This document shows, one piece after another, positions 18,822-27,293 of a DNA stretch of 64,000 nucleotides. How positions within the stretch are numbered: the stretch's first letter is position 1; every line of letters starts with the position of its first letter. This DNA is from Novosphingobium hassiacum (GTDB lineage Bacteria > Pseudomonadota > Alphaproteobacteria > Sphingomonadales > Sphingomonadaceae). The notes under the pieces were generated by a model. It saw only the letters and a program-made list of their open reading frames with translations. It did no database searches and had not been told where the DNA came from. The stretch spans positions 280,512 to 344,511 of the forward strand of contig NZ_JACICY010000004.1 of NCBI RefSeq assembly GCF_014196055.1, written 5' to 3'. The translations under genes and the position numbers were made by a program.

Positions 18822-18970
18822 AAGCAACCTGTGGAGACGCCAGACTTCTGGCGAGTCGCGTTTCCGGTGCTCCACGGCCCCGGTTGCAGACGATTCTTCG
18901 GTAATGCCGCAGTTTGAAACGTGGGCCTTCGAGATCGGGCGATCAAACTGTGGTTGCTCAGGAGGTATTG

Positions 18971-20002
18971 ATGAGCGAACCAGAAGCCGATGCCGACAAT
19001 TTGAAACGGAGAACGTCTCTACCGCAAGCCGTGCTCGTGCGCGAATTTGGAAAGCCAGCCTCGTTCCAGCTGGAAGCGCACGATCCTGGGGCACCCGGCC
19101 CGGAACAAGTCCGCGTCGATGTTCACAGCTGCGGGATCAGCTTTGTTGATGTGCTCGTGGCGGTCGGCGGCTATCAGATAAAGCCAGCCTTGCCTTTCGT
19201 GCCGGGTAGCGAAGCGTCGGGCATTATTACCGCCGTTGGTGCGAATGTGCCGCCGTCACGCTTGGGCGAGCGTGTAACCTTGGTAGGCTTCAATCTTGGA
19301 CTTTGTCAGGTGGCAAACGCACCTATGGCGGCGGCACGCAATATCCCAGATAGGCTCAGTTTTGACGAGGCAGCTATCTTCAGGGTCAGCTATGGGACCG
19401 CTTACCATGCGCTGGTGCAACGAGGACGGCTGCAGGCAGGTGAGACGCTGCTGGTCTTGGGGGCATCGGGAGCGATCGGATATGCCGCGTTGCAAGTCGG
19501 CAAGGCCTTGGGTGCCACGGTTATCGCTTCCGCCTCGAGCGACGCGAAACGCACTTTCGCACTGCAGGGCGGAGCTGATTACGCGATCGATTCCCTCTCC
19601 GCCGACTGGCGCGCACGAGTCAAGCAAGCCACCGGCGGGAAAGGAGTGGACGTGATTGTCGACCCGGTCGGCGATGCTGCCACCGAACCTGCATTTCGCT
19701 CGCTCGCCTGGGGCGGACGTCATCTCGTGATCGGCTTTGCAGGTGGTCAGATCCCCTGCCTCTCCACCAACCTGGCGCTGCTCAAGGGTGCGTCACTGGT
19801 GGGCGTCGACATCCGCCAGTTCGCACTCATGGAGCCGGCGCTGTTCGCGAAGAACGAGGCCGCCATCGACCAGCTGGCCGAAGAGGGCCGACTGGCACCG
19901 CCTGTCGGGCACACTTACGCGCTTGGTGATTTCGTCGCTGCGATGGAGGCCGCGCGGGACCGCCACTCGATTGGCCGCGTGGTAGTTCACGCCAACCGCT
20001 AA
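18971..20002 (+). CDS. NADPH:quinone oxidoreductase-like zinc-independent MDR
   Basis: A 343-residue medium-chain dehydrogenase/reductase of the quinone oxidoreductase group. The GroES-like N-domain ends in P-F-V-P-G-S-E-A-S-G near residue 77, followed by a Rossmann domain with V-L-G-A-S-G-A-I-G-Y-A near 160 and V-D-V-I-V-D-P-V-G-D near 230. No zinc-binding Cys/His cluster is present. It probably reduces an enone, enoyl-CoA or quinone with NADPH. A strong GGAGGT (18961-18966) sits before the ATG. Transcribed alone. Confidence 0.92.
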   Translation: MSEPEADADNLKRRTSLPQAVLVREFGKPASFQLEAHDPGAPGPEQVRVDVHSCGISFVDVLVAVGGYQIKPALPFVPGSEASGIITAVGANVPPSRLGERVTLVGFNLGLCQVANAPMAAARNIPDRLSFDEAAIFRVSYGTAYHALVQRGRLQAGETLLVLGASGAIGYAALQVGKALGATVIASASSDAKRTFALQGGADYAIDSLSADWRARVKQATGGKGVDVIVDPVGDAATEPAFRSLAWGGRHLVIGFAGGQIPCLSTNLALLKGASLVGVDIRQFALMEPALFAKNEAAIDQLAEEGRLAPPVGHTYALGDFVAAMEAARDRHSIGRVVVHANR

Positions 20003-20119
20003 AGCAGGCTTGACGGGGTGCCTTAGCGGCAATCTGCCCGCTCAGGTTCCCTAATCTGACGTGGTGAAAATTCCTTGCCAGCGCTGCCGCTCCGCACTGT
20101 CATTCAAGCGCGGAGCGGT

Positions 20120-20135
20120 ATGACCGACTGGTCAT
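20120..20135. repeat. Palindrome between convergent genes
   Basis: ATGACCGACTGGTCAT has perfect six-base arms and the same 16-base size as palindrome I, with TGACC/GGTCA arms. It lies downstream of both the quinone-oxidoreductase-like gene and the SDR, so an operator role is doubtful; it may be part of a weak terminator or a stray site. Confidence 0.35.
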
Positions 20136-20166
20136 TGTTCGTTAGCGAACACGCGGCGATCTCCGG

Positions 20167-20934
20167 TCAGGAGATCGTGCTGACCCGCCCGCCTTCCACG
20201 AAAATGCACTGGCCTGTCGTGTAGGTCGACGCGGGGGATGCCAACAGCACTGCCGCGCCGATCGCCTCGTCGGCATGCCCCGTCCGGGCGATCGCATTCT
20301 TCGCGACGTGCTCGGCGAATGCCGGGCGAGTGATGCCATCGGCTGATGTCGAGCCCGGGCAGATGCAGTTTGCGCGCACATCGGGGCCGACAGCCTTGGC
20401 AAGGTAGCGAGTCAGCATGTGCAGGCCCGCCTTGGTCGAACCATAGGATATCTGCGGGAGGATGGGCGTGAAAGCGGCACAAGTCAGCAAGTTGATGATC
20501 GAGCCGTAACCCTCTTTCTTCATGTCTGGCACCAGCATCTTGGCGAGGCGAAACGGTGTCAGCATATTAAGGTTGAAAGCCGCCTCGAAATGCTCGTCGC
20601 TCGTCGAGAAGAGGTCAGCGTCAATCGGCAGTGGTCCGACATAAGCGTTGAAGAAGAGGACATGAATCGGCCCGTATTCTTTGCGCGCCTGCTCAACGAG
20701 TGCCTCAAGGTCTTCCTTGCGCCCCGCATCCGAAGCCACGCCGATGGCATTGCCGCCATCTTCCCTGATTTCCTTGGCCAACTGCTCCATGCGATCGCCC
20801 GAGCGGGCGCTGACCACAACATTTGCCCCGATTTGCGCATAGGCGCGCGCGACCGAAGACCCGATCCCGGGACCTCCGCCCACAACGAGGGCGGTCTTAC
20901 CGTCCAGTCGGAAATTCTTCAGCACATCGATCAT
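20167..20934 (-). CDS. SDR family oxidoreductase
   Basis: A 255-residue classical SDR with V-G-G-G-P-G-I-G near residue 17, N-A-Y-V in place of N-N-A-G, and catalytic Y-G-S-T-K. The residue 13 before the Tyr is Thr (L-L-T-C-A-A), replacing the usual Ser; Thr can keep partial activity. The start is ATG 20934, preceded by GAGGA seven bases away, rather than the ATG five codons upstream. Palindrome I lies 101 bases before the start. Substrate unknown. Confidence 0.9.
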   Translation of the reverse strand: MIDVLKNFRLDGKTALVVGGGPGIGSSVARAYAQIGANVVVSARSGDRMEQLAKEIREDGGNAIGVASDAGRKEDLEALVEQARKEYGPIHVLFFNAYVGPLPIDADLFSTSDEHFEAAFNLNMLTPFRLAKMLVPDMKKEGYGSIINLLTCAAFTPILPQISYGSTKAGLHMLTRYLAKAVGPDVRANCICPGSTSADGITRPAFAEHVAKNAIARTGHADEAIGAAVLLASPASTYTTGQCIFVEGGRVSTIS

Positions 20935-21035
20935 TGTCGTCCTCTCCATCCATTTCCCGACGGGTTCTCCCGCATGGTCTACGCCAGCAGTCGTGCACGC
21001 GCCTGACCACGCCTTCGGAGGTCACGATAACAAAT

Positions 21036-21051
21036 TTGACTGATCGGTAAA
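21036..21051. promoter_or_regulatory. Recurring palindrome I, one mismatch
   Basis: TTGACTGATCGGTAAA matches TTGAC-N6-GTCAA except for one base in the right arm, and shares the GATC centre seen at 28216 and 31232. It is 101 bases upstream of the SDR at 20167-20934. Confidence 0.5.
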
Positions 21052-21098
21052 GAGTGGATTTGCCTGACGGCGCAACAGGCGCATCGGTGAGACATGTG

Positions 21099-21134
21099 AA
21101 GTCGTTAGGATCTCTAGCGAGATCGCAACGACTT
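21099..21134. terminator. Long hairpin downstream of acyl-CoA dehydrogenase
   Basis: AAGTCGTTAGGATCTC (21099-21114) pairs with GAGATCGCAACGACTT (21119-21134) over 16 bases with a two-base internal mismatch and a TAGC loop. It is 124 bases beyond the stop of the minus-strand acyl-CoA dehydrogenase. The minus side lacks a T run, so termination is plausible but not certain. Confidence 0.45.
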
Positions 21135-21258
21135 TCTATTACCGGACAGGACGCAGTTTTTGGTCGATCAGCAAGCCTGCCGACCGAGGGAAGTCGCGAG
21201 ACTGATATGGAGGTGCGGCTGACCATGTCGGCCGACCCCTCGATTACTTGTGAAGGCA

Positions 21259-22422
21259 TCACATGGTGCGTGCGATCAACACCTTCATGATTTCCGTAGA
21301 GCCGCCATAGATCCGCTGGATTCTGGAATCGCGGAACATGCGCGCAATGGGGTACTCGTTGATGTAGCCATAGCCTCCATGCAACTGCAAGCATGTGTCA
21401 ACAACGTCCCATTCGGTTTCCGTGACCCAATATTTCGCCATTGCCGAGGTCGTGCCATCAAGCTCGCCCTTGAGCGATTTTTCGATGCAGTCGTTGACGA
21501 ACACCTTGGCCACCGTCGCTTTGGTCTTGCACTCAGCCAGCTTGAACTGCGTGTTCTGGAAGTCGAAGATCGACTGGCCAAATGCCTTGCGCGATTTCGT
21601 GTACTCTACTGTCGCCTCGATGGCGCGCTCCATGGCGACGATACCACTGACGGCGATCACCATCCGCTCACGCGGCAGTTCTGCCATCAGCTGGAAGAAG
21701 CCCTTACCTTCTTCCGGACCGAGAAGGTTCTCGCTCGGCACCCAGACATCGTCGAAAAACAATTCCGAAGTGTCCTGCGCCTCGTTTCCGATCTTGTCGA
21801 GTTTCTTACCGCGGCGGAAACCTTCAACCTTATCGGTCTCGACGACCAGCAACGATGTTCCCCGCGCGCCTAGGCTGGGATCGGTTTTAGCGACAACGAC
21901 GATGAAATTTGCGAGTTGGCCGTTGGAAATAAACGTCTTCGAGCCATTGATCCGATACCCGTTGCCGTCCTTGATGGCAGTCGTCCGGATTGCCTGCAGG
22001 TCAGAGCCCGCTCCCGGCTCGCTCATCGCGATGGCGGCGATGTACTCACCACTCACCAGCTTGGGAAGCCAGCGTTGCTTCTGCTCCTCAGTCGCGTGAC
22101 CCTGCACGTAGGGCGTTACGATGACGTTGTGCAGCGTGACGGCAAAGCCATCGACATCGTTGCGCTGCGCTTCCTGCGCCAGAACGATGTCATAGCGGAA
22201 ATCCGCACCTGCGCCGCCGTACTGTTCAGGCACGGTGACGCCGAGGAAACCGGCCTCGCCTGCCTCATTCCAGAACGCACGATCGACCTGGCCATCCTCG
22301 CGCCACTGCTCCACGCGTTCCGGAGTCGCACGCTGTTTGAAAAACCGGCGGACGGAGTCCCGGAACATCTCCAGGTCCGGATCCTGCATCGACGGTGATT
22401 CTGGAATATCGAGAACGGACAT
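21259..22422 (-). CDS. Acyl-CoA dehydrogenase
   Basis: A 387-residue FAD acyl-CoA dehydrogenase with complete family signatures: S-E-P-G-A-G-S-D near residue 130, R-K-A-F-G-Q near 260, L-H-G-G-Y-G-Y near 345 and Y-G-G-S-T-E-I near the end. The usual C-terminal catalytic Glu position is Gly; a Glu in the helix-G segment L-P-R-E-R (near 240) fits the isovaleryl/long-chain type. It should introduce the alpha-beta double bond into an acyl-CoA. ATG 22422 has AAGGAG upstream. It lies 16 bases after the NDP-forming acyl-CoA synthetase gene, in one operon. Confidence 0.94.
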   Translation of the reverse strand: MSVLDIPESPSMQDPDLEMFRDSVRRFFKQRATPERVEQWREDGQVDRAFWNEAGEAGFLGVTVPEQYGGAGADFRYDIVLAQEAQRNDVDGFAVTLHNVIVTPYVQGHATEEQKQRWLPKLVSGEYIAAIAMSEPGAGSDLQAIRTTAIKDGNGYRINGSKTFISNGQLANFIVVVAKTDPSLGARGTSLLVVETDKVEGFRRGKKLDKIGNEAQDTSELFFDDVWVPSENLLGPEEGKGFFQLMAELPRERMVIAVSGIVAMERAIEATVEYTKSRKAFGQSIFDFQNTQFKLAECKTKATVAKVFVNDCIEKSLKGELDGTTSAMAKYWVTETEWDVVDTCLQLHGGYGYINEYPIARMFRDSRIQRIYGGSTEIMKVLIARTM

Positions 22423-22438
22423 ATTCAAGCTCCTTGAA

Positions 22439-24544
22439 TCAGTTCGACCAGACGGTAAGGCCATCCAGGGCCTCAATCCGCGATCCGTCGGCCAATAACG
22501 GGTTTATTTCCAGCGAGGCGAGATCTGGCCCAAGCGCAAGAGCGGCTTCGCCAATCTTCACCACGACATCGGCCACGGCATCCAGATCGACAGGCATGCT
22601 TCCGCGGTAACCTTCAAGAAGCCTGGCACCGCGCAATGACTGAAACATGTCGATTACATCGGCCTTGCTCACCGGGAGCAGACGGATGGCACTGTCCTTG
22701 AGAGCCTCGACCCAGACGCCCCCAAGGCCCACTGCGATAACGGGACCCCACTGAGGATCGCGCGCCGTTCCGACGAACAGTTCTGTACCGCCGCTGCGCA
22801 TCGGCGCCACGATCACACCTTCGATTTTCGCATCCGGCGCTTTCTGCGTGACCGATTGCATGATGGCCTCGAAGGCCGCTGCTACCGTGCCATCACCCTC
22901 CAGCGAAAGCTTGACGCCGCCAAACTCGGTCTTGTGCGCAATATCGGGCGAGGCAATCTTCATGGCCACTTTCCCGCCAAGCGAGCGGGCATGGGAAGCG
23001 GCGTCTTGTGCGCTGGTTACCAACTTTGCCGGAATGACCGGGACGCCACGGCTGTCGAGGTAGCTGAGCACATCACGTTCGCCCTGCGGTCGGGACCCCC
23101 CAGCTTTCTCCACCAACCCCACAGTTTCACGATCAAGTGAACTGGACCAGCGGCTCAGGTGGCCCAGTGCGCGAGCGCCATATTCCAATCCGTATAGCAT
23201 AACCGGCTGATTATTGGTTTCCAGGAAGCTCGCCATTGAATCGTTCACGGCTTGCAGCACCTGGGTGACATAAACGCCGGGAACGGGCGAGGCGGCGATG
23301 CCGGGCATGAACCCGCCCGCCTGGTGGTTGGCCCCGGCAAGATCGCGCTGCGATTGTGGCGAGTTCGCGTTGACCACGATGATCCCGACGTTGGGATCAG
23401 CACCGACGATCGGCAAGGCGCGGGTCCAGATGGAGGGGTCGCGCATGACAGCGCCTGTAATGTCGAACGGATTGAGCGTTGTCCCGAAATCCGAGATCAC
23501 GCCCTTGAGCTGCTCGACCGTCTCTGGCGCGAACTGCGGCATGGGCAATCCGTACTGCTCGGCAAGATCCGCGAACATTCCGCAGCTACCGCCGGACATG
23601 GAGACGAAGGCTATGCCGGGGCGGCTGATCGGGCCGACGCGGTCGATCAGACCCGCCGTCATCACCAGCTCCTCGATCGAACTGACGCGAATGATTCCGA
23701 GTTGGCGGCAGGCTGCGTCGAATATTCCGTCGTCACCCACCAGAGCCCCGGTATGAGCCTGGGCAATCGCCGCGGTTAACTCGCTCTTGCCGACCTTGAG
23801 GATGATAATGGCCTTGCGCGCCTTGCGCGCCCGGATTGCGGCGCGGCGCAGCTTGTACGGCTGGTTGATCGTCTCCGAATAGACCGCGATTACCCGCGTG
23901 GGTTCATGGTCAATCAGATAGTCCACTACATCGCTGGTAGTGACCAAGGCTTCGTTGCCCGTGGCAACGGTGAAACTAACGCCGAAGCCCTGCTGGTGGG
24001 CGAACTTGACAATCTCCGCCGCTGTTGCGCCGCTTTGCGAGATGATCCCGATGCCGCCATGGATGATCGGCGTGCGAGGAGGAATTACGGTCAGTGCCCG
24101 CCCGTCCGCAACATTGGCGAAGCCAAGCGAGTTAGGGCCGAGGAGGGCAATGCCTCGCTCCCGCGCAAGGGCGACAATCCGCTCCTGCAGCGCCGCACCC
24201 TCGGCATCGACCTCGGCAAATCCGGACGTCAGAATTACCACTCCGCGCACGCCCGCATCCGCAGCGTCTACGAGCGCATCGTAGACCGCAGCGACCGGAA
24301 CGAAAATGTACGCGGCATCCACCGGCTTGCCGATGGCTTTGCACGAGGTAAACCCCGGAAAGCCGTGAACATCCACTCCTGCGCGGTTGACGACGTAGAC
24401 CGGACCATCAAAACCATAATCTGCGAGACGTCCGGCAATGCCATTCGACCATACCGACTTTTCGGTAGCGCCGACCATGACGATCGATGTCGGCGTAAAA
24501 AGCGCGTTCAGGTCGGTCACTCGTGTTTGTTCTGCAGTGGCCAC
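22439..24544 (-). CDS. NDP-forming acyl-CoA synthetase (acetate-CoA ligase family)
   Basis: A 701-residue fused NDP-forming acyl-CoA synthetase. The N-terminal CoA-binding Rossmann domain begins near residue 15 (I-V-M-V-G-A-T-E-K-S). Two succinyl-CoA-ligase-like domains follow with the phospho-His in Q-A-H-T-G-A-L near residue 270, then a C-terminal ATP-grasp domain from about 490 (H-K-T-E-F-G-G-V-K-L). It forms an acyl-CoA from acid, CoA and ATP, giving ADP. I prefer the GTG at 24544 with AGGAAA upstream; an ATG at 24580 has no ribosome site. The partner acyl-CoA dehydrogenase follows directly, so activation and desaturation are linked. Confidence 0.92.
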   Translation of the reverse strand: MATAEQTRVTDLNALFTPTSIVMVGATEKSVWSNGIAGRLADYGFDGPVYVVNRAGVDVHGFPGFTSCKAIGKPVDAAYIFVPVAAVYDALVDAADAGVRGVVILTSGFAEVDAEGAALQERIVALARERGIALLGPNSLGFANVADGRALTVIPPRTPIIHGGIGIISQSGATAAEIVKFAHQQGFGVSFTVATGNEALVTTSDVVDYLIDHEPTRVIAVYSETINQPYKLRRAAIRARKARKAIIILKVGKSELTAAIAQAHTGALVGDDGIFDAACRQLGIIRVSSIEELVMTAGLIDRVGPISRPGIAFVSMSGGSCGMFADLAEQYGLPMPQFAPETVEQLKGVISDFGTTLNPFDITGAVMRDPSIWTRALPIVGADPNVGIIVVNANSPQSQRDLAGANHQAGGFMPGIAASPVPGVYVTQVLQAVNDSMASFLETNNQPVMLYGLEYGARALGHLSRWSSSLDRETVGLVEKAGGSRPQGERDVLSYLDSRGVPVIPAKLVTSAQDAASHARSLGGKVAMKIASPDIAHKTEFGGVKLSLEGDGTVAAAFEAIMQSVTQKAPDAKIEGVIVAPMRSGGTELFVGTARDPQWGPVIAVGLGGVWVEALKDSAIRLLPVSKADVIDMFQSLRGARLLEGYRGSMPVDLDAVADVVVKIGEAALALGPDLASLEINPLLADGSRIEALDGLTVWSN

Positions 24545-24769
24545 GGCATTTCCTCGGTACGTGTCAAGCACCCAAGTCATTATGCGTATTGTCGGGTAGA
24601 TGCAAGCAAGGTTCGCCTACACTTGCCAACTTGTTTACCGATGTGCACCATTGGTCAGGGCAAGAAAAATTCCAGCCTGCGGCGCGTAGCGCGCCAGAGA
24701 CTTCTGACGGCCACATCTTGTTGCAGCACGCACTGGGGCGCACGAATCGAGCGCTGAAGAGAGGAACAC

Positions 24770-25516
24770 ATGGGTAAACTTGTAAATAGGATCGCTTTGG
24801 TAACCGGAGGAGGTCGCGGCATTGGCAAGGGAATCGCCGTGCGCCTCGCCGCCGAAGGAGCGCACGTCATCATAAACTACTCGCGCAGCCGTGCCGACGC
24901 GGAGGCACTGGCCGACGCTGTCCGGGCAGAAGGAGGTTCGGCTTCCACGATCTGCGCCGATCTGTCGGACCTTGCGGCAATCGCCACCATGTTCGAAGCC
25001 ATCAAGCGCGAACATTCGCACATCGACATCCTGGTCAACAATGCAGCCCGCGGTTCGAGTGGAATGCCGCGGCTGGACACTTCGACGCCGGAGCAGTTCG
25101 AGGCGATGATGAGCCTTAACATGCGAGGACTCTACTTCACCACGCAGGCTGCCGTGCGGTTGATGCGGGACGGAGGCAGGGTCATCAGCATCTCGAGCTC
25201 AAGCACGATGGCGCGCGTACCAGGACTTTCGATCTACGCAGGTACGAAGGCGGCAGTCGAGGCGTTCACCCGGATCTGGGCTGCCGAACTTGCGTCCCGC
25301 CGGATCACGGTGAACGCTGTGCTTCCAGGAATAACCGATACAGATCTGCTACGCGGCAGTCTGACCCCGGAAATGGCCCGCCAGATCGGTGAAAGCGTGC
25401 CTTTGGGACGCATGGGAACTCCCAAGGACATGGCCGGTATTGTTGCCTTCCTGGCAAGCGAAGACGGCGGCTGGATAACCGGTCAAAATCTGGTGGCCGC
25501 CGGCGGGGCGGCCTGA
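24770..25516 (+). CDS. SDR family oxidoreductase (paralog of 26484)
   Basis: A 248-residue classical SDR: T-G-G-G-R-G-I-G near residue 12, N-N-A-A, Ser in S-I-S-S-S-S, catalytic Y-A-G-T-K and the ending W-I-T-G-Q-N. It is clearly related to the SDR at 26484, sharing K-A-A-V-E-A-F-T-R and R-R-I-T-V-N, so the two are likely a local duplication separated by an enoyl-CoA hydratase gene. GAGAGGAA precedes the ATG. Upstream, half-sites TTTACCGAT and ATTGGTCA resemble palindrome I but are not properly spaced. Confidence 0.92.
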   Translation: MGKLVNRIALVTGGGRGIGKGIAVRLAAEGAHVIINYSRSRADAEALADAVRAEGGSASTICADLSDLAAIATMFEAIKREHSHIDILVNNAARGSSGMPRLDTSTPEQFEAMMSLNMRGLYFTTQAAVRLMRDGGRVISISSSSTMARVPGLSIYAGTKAAVEAFTRIWAAELASRRITVNAVLPGITDTDLLRGSLTPEMARQIGESVPLGRMGTPKDMAGIVAFLASEDGGWITGQNLVAAGGAA

Positions 25517-25554
25517 GGCTTGGCAGCCTGACATTTCGCGGTGCCGCATGGCCT

Positions 25555-26292
25555 CTATCCGGCTTCGGGCGCTGGTCGGCGCCTGGCCGGAAAGGGTATC
25601 GCCGCCTCGTACGCCAATCCTTCGTCAAGTCCGAGGTTCTCCGAGGCGCGATACAGGCTCTTGTATTGTGCGATCGAACGGGACTTGTTTGACAACACAC
25701 TGCGACAAATCTCCTGGATACGCCCGTCGAGCTGATCGTCAGGCACGGCCTCAAGGATCAGGCCGATCGTGGCCGCCTCCGCAGCGGTGTAGTGCCGCCC
25801 CGTAAAGCTCATCTCGCGTGCGCGCATGGCGCCGACACGCGCCGGAAGGCGCTGGCTCCCGCCCCATCCCGGATACAAGCCAATCCTGGCATGGGTGTCT
25901 GCAAAGCGGGATCGCTCCGAAGCGACTATCAGGTCGCAGGCCAACGCTATCTCAAGTCCTCCGGTGAGGCAGAATCCATCTACGCGTGCAATCACCGCTT
26001 GCGGCATTGTTTCGAGCATTTTGCACAATTCACGTGCTTCTTGCGAAAATTGACTCTGAACGGCAGGGCTGAACTCGGGCGACTGGGCGTACTTCAGATC
26101 GACCCCGGCGCTGAAAGCCTTGCCTTGGCCCGTCAGAATCAGCACTCGTGCTTCAGAAGCCGCAACGCTCGCTACGGCTGCGAGCAACTCCGTCATCAAG
26201 GGCGGTGAAATGGCGTTAAGCAGCTCCGGTCTCGCCAAAGTCAGAGTCGTTACCCGGTCGTTTTCCTCGTGGTGAATAAACTGTGTCTTCAT
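25555..26292 (-). CDS. Enoyl-CoA hydratase/isomerase family protein
   Basis: A 245-residue crotonase-fold protein. The oxyanion-hole segments are F-S-A-G-V-D-L near residue 62 and C-L-T-G-G-L-E-I-A-L near 107, which keeps the first catalytic Glu. In the second position the motif is D-T-H-A-R-I-G-L-Y-P-G-W-G-G, where classical hydratases have P-E-I; His or Ala takes the place of the second Glu. This D-T-H-A-R form is common in actinobacterial EchA proteins. It may be a hydratase with one acid, or an isomerase. Convergent with the SDR at 24770; GGGAG stands 8 bases before the ATG. Confidence 0.92.
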   Translation of the reverse strand: MKTQFIHHEENDRVTTLTLARPELLNAISPPLMTELLAAVASVAASEARVLILTGQGKAFSAGVDLKYAQSPEFSPAVQSQFSQEARELCKMLETMPQAVIARVDGFCLTGGLEIALACDLIVASERSRFADTHARIGLYPGWGGSQRLPARVGAMRAREMSFTGRHYTAAEAATIGLILEAVPDDQLDGRIQEICRSVLSNKSRSIAQYKSLYRASENLGLDEGLAYEAAIPFPARRRPAPEAG

Positions 26293-26347
26293 TACGAATA
26301 CTCCCTCGCCATCTGCTCACCCGCCATGACCGTCGCGAAAGCCGGAA

Positions 26348-26363
26348 ATGACCAACCTGTCAA
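26348..26363. promoter_or_regulatory. Recurring palindrome I, weaker copy
   Basis: ATGACCAACCTGTCAA differs from the arms of TTGAC-N6-GTCAA by one base. It lies 55 bases upstream of the enoyl-CoA hydratase (minus strand). A further half-site, TTGACCGAT, follows at 26373. Confidence 0.45.
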
Positions 26364-26403
26364 GAAAGCCCCTTGACCGATTGTACGGGTACGCGGCATT
26401 AAG

Positions 26404-26419
26404 TTGACCAATTGGCCAA
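26404..26419. promoter_or_regulatory. Recurring palindrome I upstream of SDR
   Basis: TTGACCAATTGGCCAA is nearly symmetric and differs by one base in the right arm. It is 64 bases before the SDR start at 26484. With the site at 26348 each of the two divergent genes has its own copy. Confidence 0.55.
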
Positions 26420-26483
26420 GTCCGTTCTGACGCGTACAACAGTGCCGGCGCTCACCCGATGATACCAACCGAGGACAAGGCGA

Positions 26484-27203
26484 ATGAATCTTGAGGGAAA
26501 GGTTGCAATCGTAACAGGGGGCACGCGCGGCATTGGCGCAGGTATTGCCCGCCGCTTGGCCGCAGAGGGCGCAAAGCTGGTGCTTAGCTACCGCTCACGG
26601 GCCGACGATGCGGAGGCCTTGATCGGTCAACTGGGGGACAACGCCTTGGCCTTGCGGGCCGACATCGCAGATGCCGGATCCGGTCCTCTTCTTGTAAATG
26701 CGGCCGTGGAACGGTTCGGCGGGCTCGACATCCTGATAAACAATGCCGGCCGGCCCGATTTCGCCCCCCTTGCAAGCGTGGCTGCAGAGACGCTCCATGA
26801 GGTTTTCGCGCTCAACACCATCGGGCTGCTCATGATGAGCCAAGCGGCGGCACAGCACATGCGTGACGGTGGGAGTATCGTGAGTATTTCCAGCATGGCC
26901 GCACGATCAAGATCCGGAGGCCTTTCGGTATATGCTGGTAGCAAGGCAGCAGTTGAAGCGTTCACCCGGTGCTGGGCTACCGAGCTTGCGCCCCGTCGCA
27001 TCACTGTCAATACTGTGGTCCCCGGTGTCGTAGATACCGATCTGTTGCGCCAGACCACACCGGAGGAGCGCATTTCGGCCTACGTGGCTCCGCTCGGGCG
27101 TCTTGGAGCCCCAGAGGATATTGCCGCTGCCGTGGCCTTCCTCTGCAGTGAAGACGGTCGCTGGATCACCGGCCAGGATATCGTTGCAAGTGGCGGCGCC
27201 TGA
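26484..27203 (+). CDS. SDR family oxidoreductase (paralog of 24770)
   Basis: A 239-residue classical SDR with T-G-G-T-R-G-I-G near residue 11, N-N-A-G, S-I-S-S-M and catalytic Y-A-G-S-K, ending in W-I-T-G-Q-D-I-V-A-S-G-G. It shares the A-G-S/T-K-A-A-V-E-A-F-T-R block with the SDR at 24770. Divergent from the enoyl-CoA hydratase, with two palindrome I sites in the shared promoter region. Likely an alcohol or hydroxyacyl dehydrogenase of the same pathway. Confidence 0.92.
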   Translation: MNLEGKVAIVTGGTRGIGAGIARRLAAEGAKLVLSYRSRADDAEALIGQLGDNALALRADIADAGSGPLLVNAAVERFGGLDILINNAGRPDFAPLASVAAETLHEVFALNTIGLLMMSQAAAQHMRDGGSIVSISSMAARSRSGGLSVYAGSKAAVEAFTRCWATELAPRRITVNTVVPGVVDTDLLRQTTPEERISAYVAPLGRLGAPEDIAAAVAFLCSEDGRWITGQDIVASGGA

Positions 27204-27293
27204 GCTGTGAGCTTGATAGACCCTGGAAACGCGCCAGCAGTCCACGCTGGCACGGCCTGCTGTTCCCTTGAAGGTGTTGCAGTTCCGAGTTGG

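Larger units (their letters stand above)
20935..21258. other. Intergenic region, 324 bases
   Basis: No credible gene. The stretch carries palindrome I (21036-21051) upstream of the SDR, and a long hairpin (21099-21134) between it and the end of the acyl-CoA dehydrogenase gene. Confidence 0.5.

Noticed and set aside
19996..20029. Inverted repeat around the stop of the quinone-oxidoreductase-like gene as a terminator
   Set aside because: 11-bp arms with one mismatch, but a 12-base loop and no T run; too weak to list.
20120..20135. Palindrome ATGACCGACTGGTCAT as a further palindrome I operator
   Set aside because: The arms differ at both outer positions and the site lies downstream of two convergent genes, where no promoter is expected. 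Kept only as a repeat.
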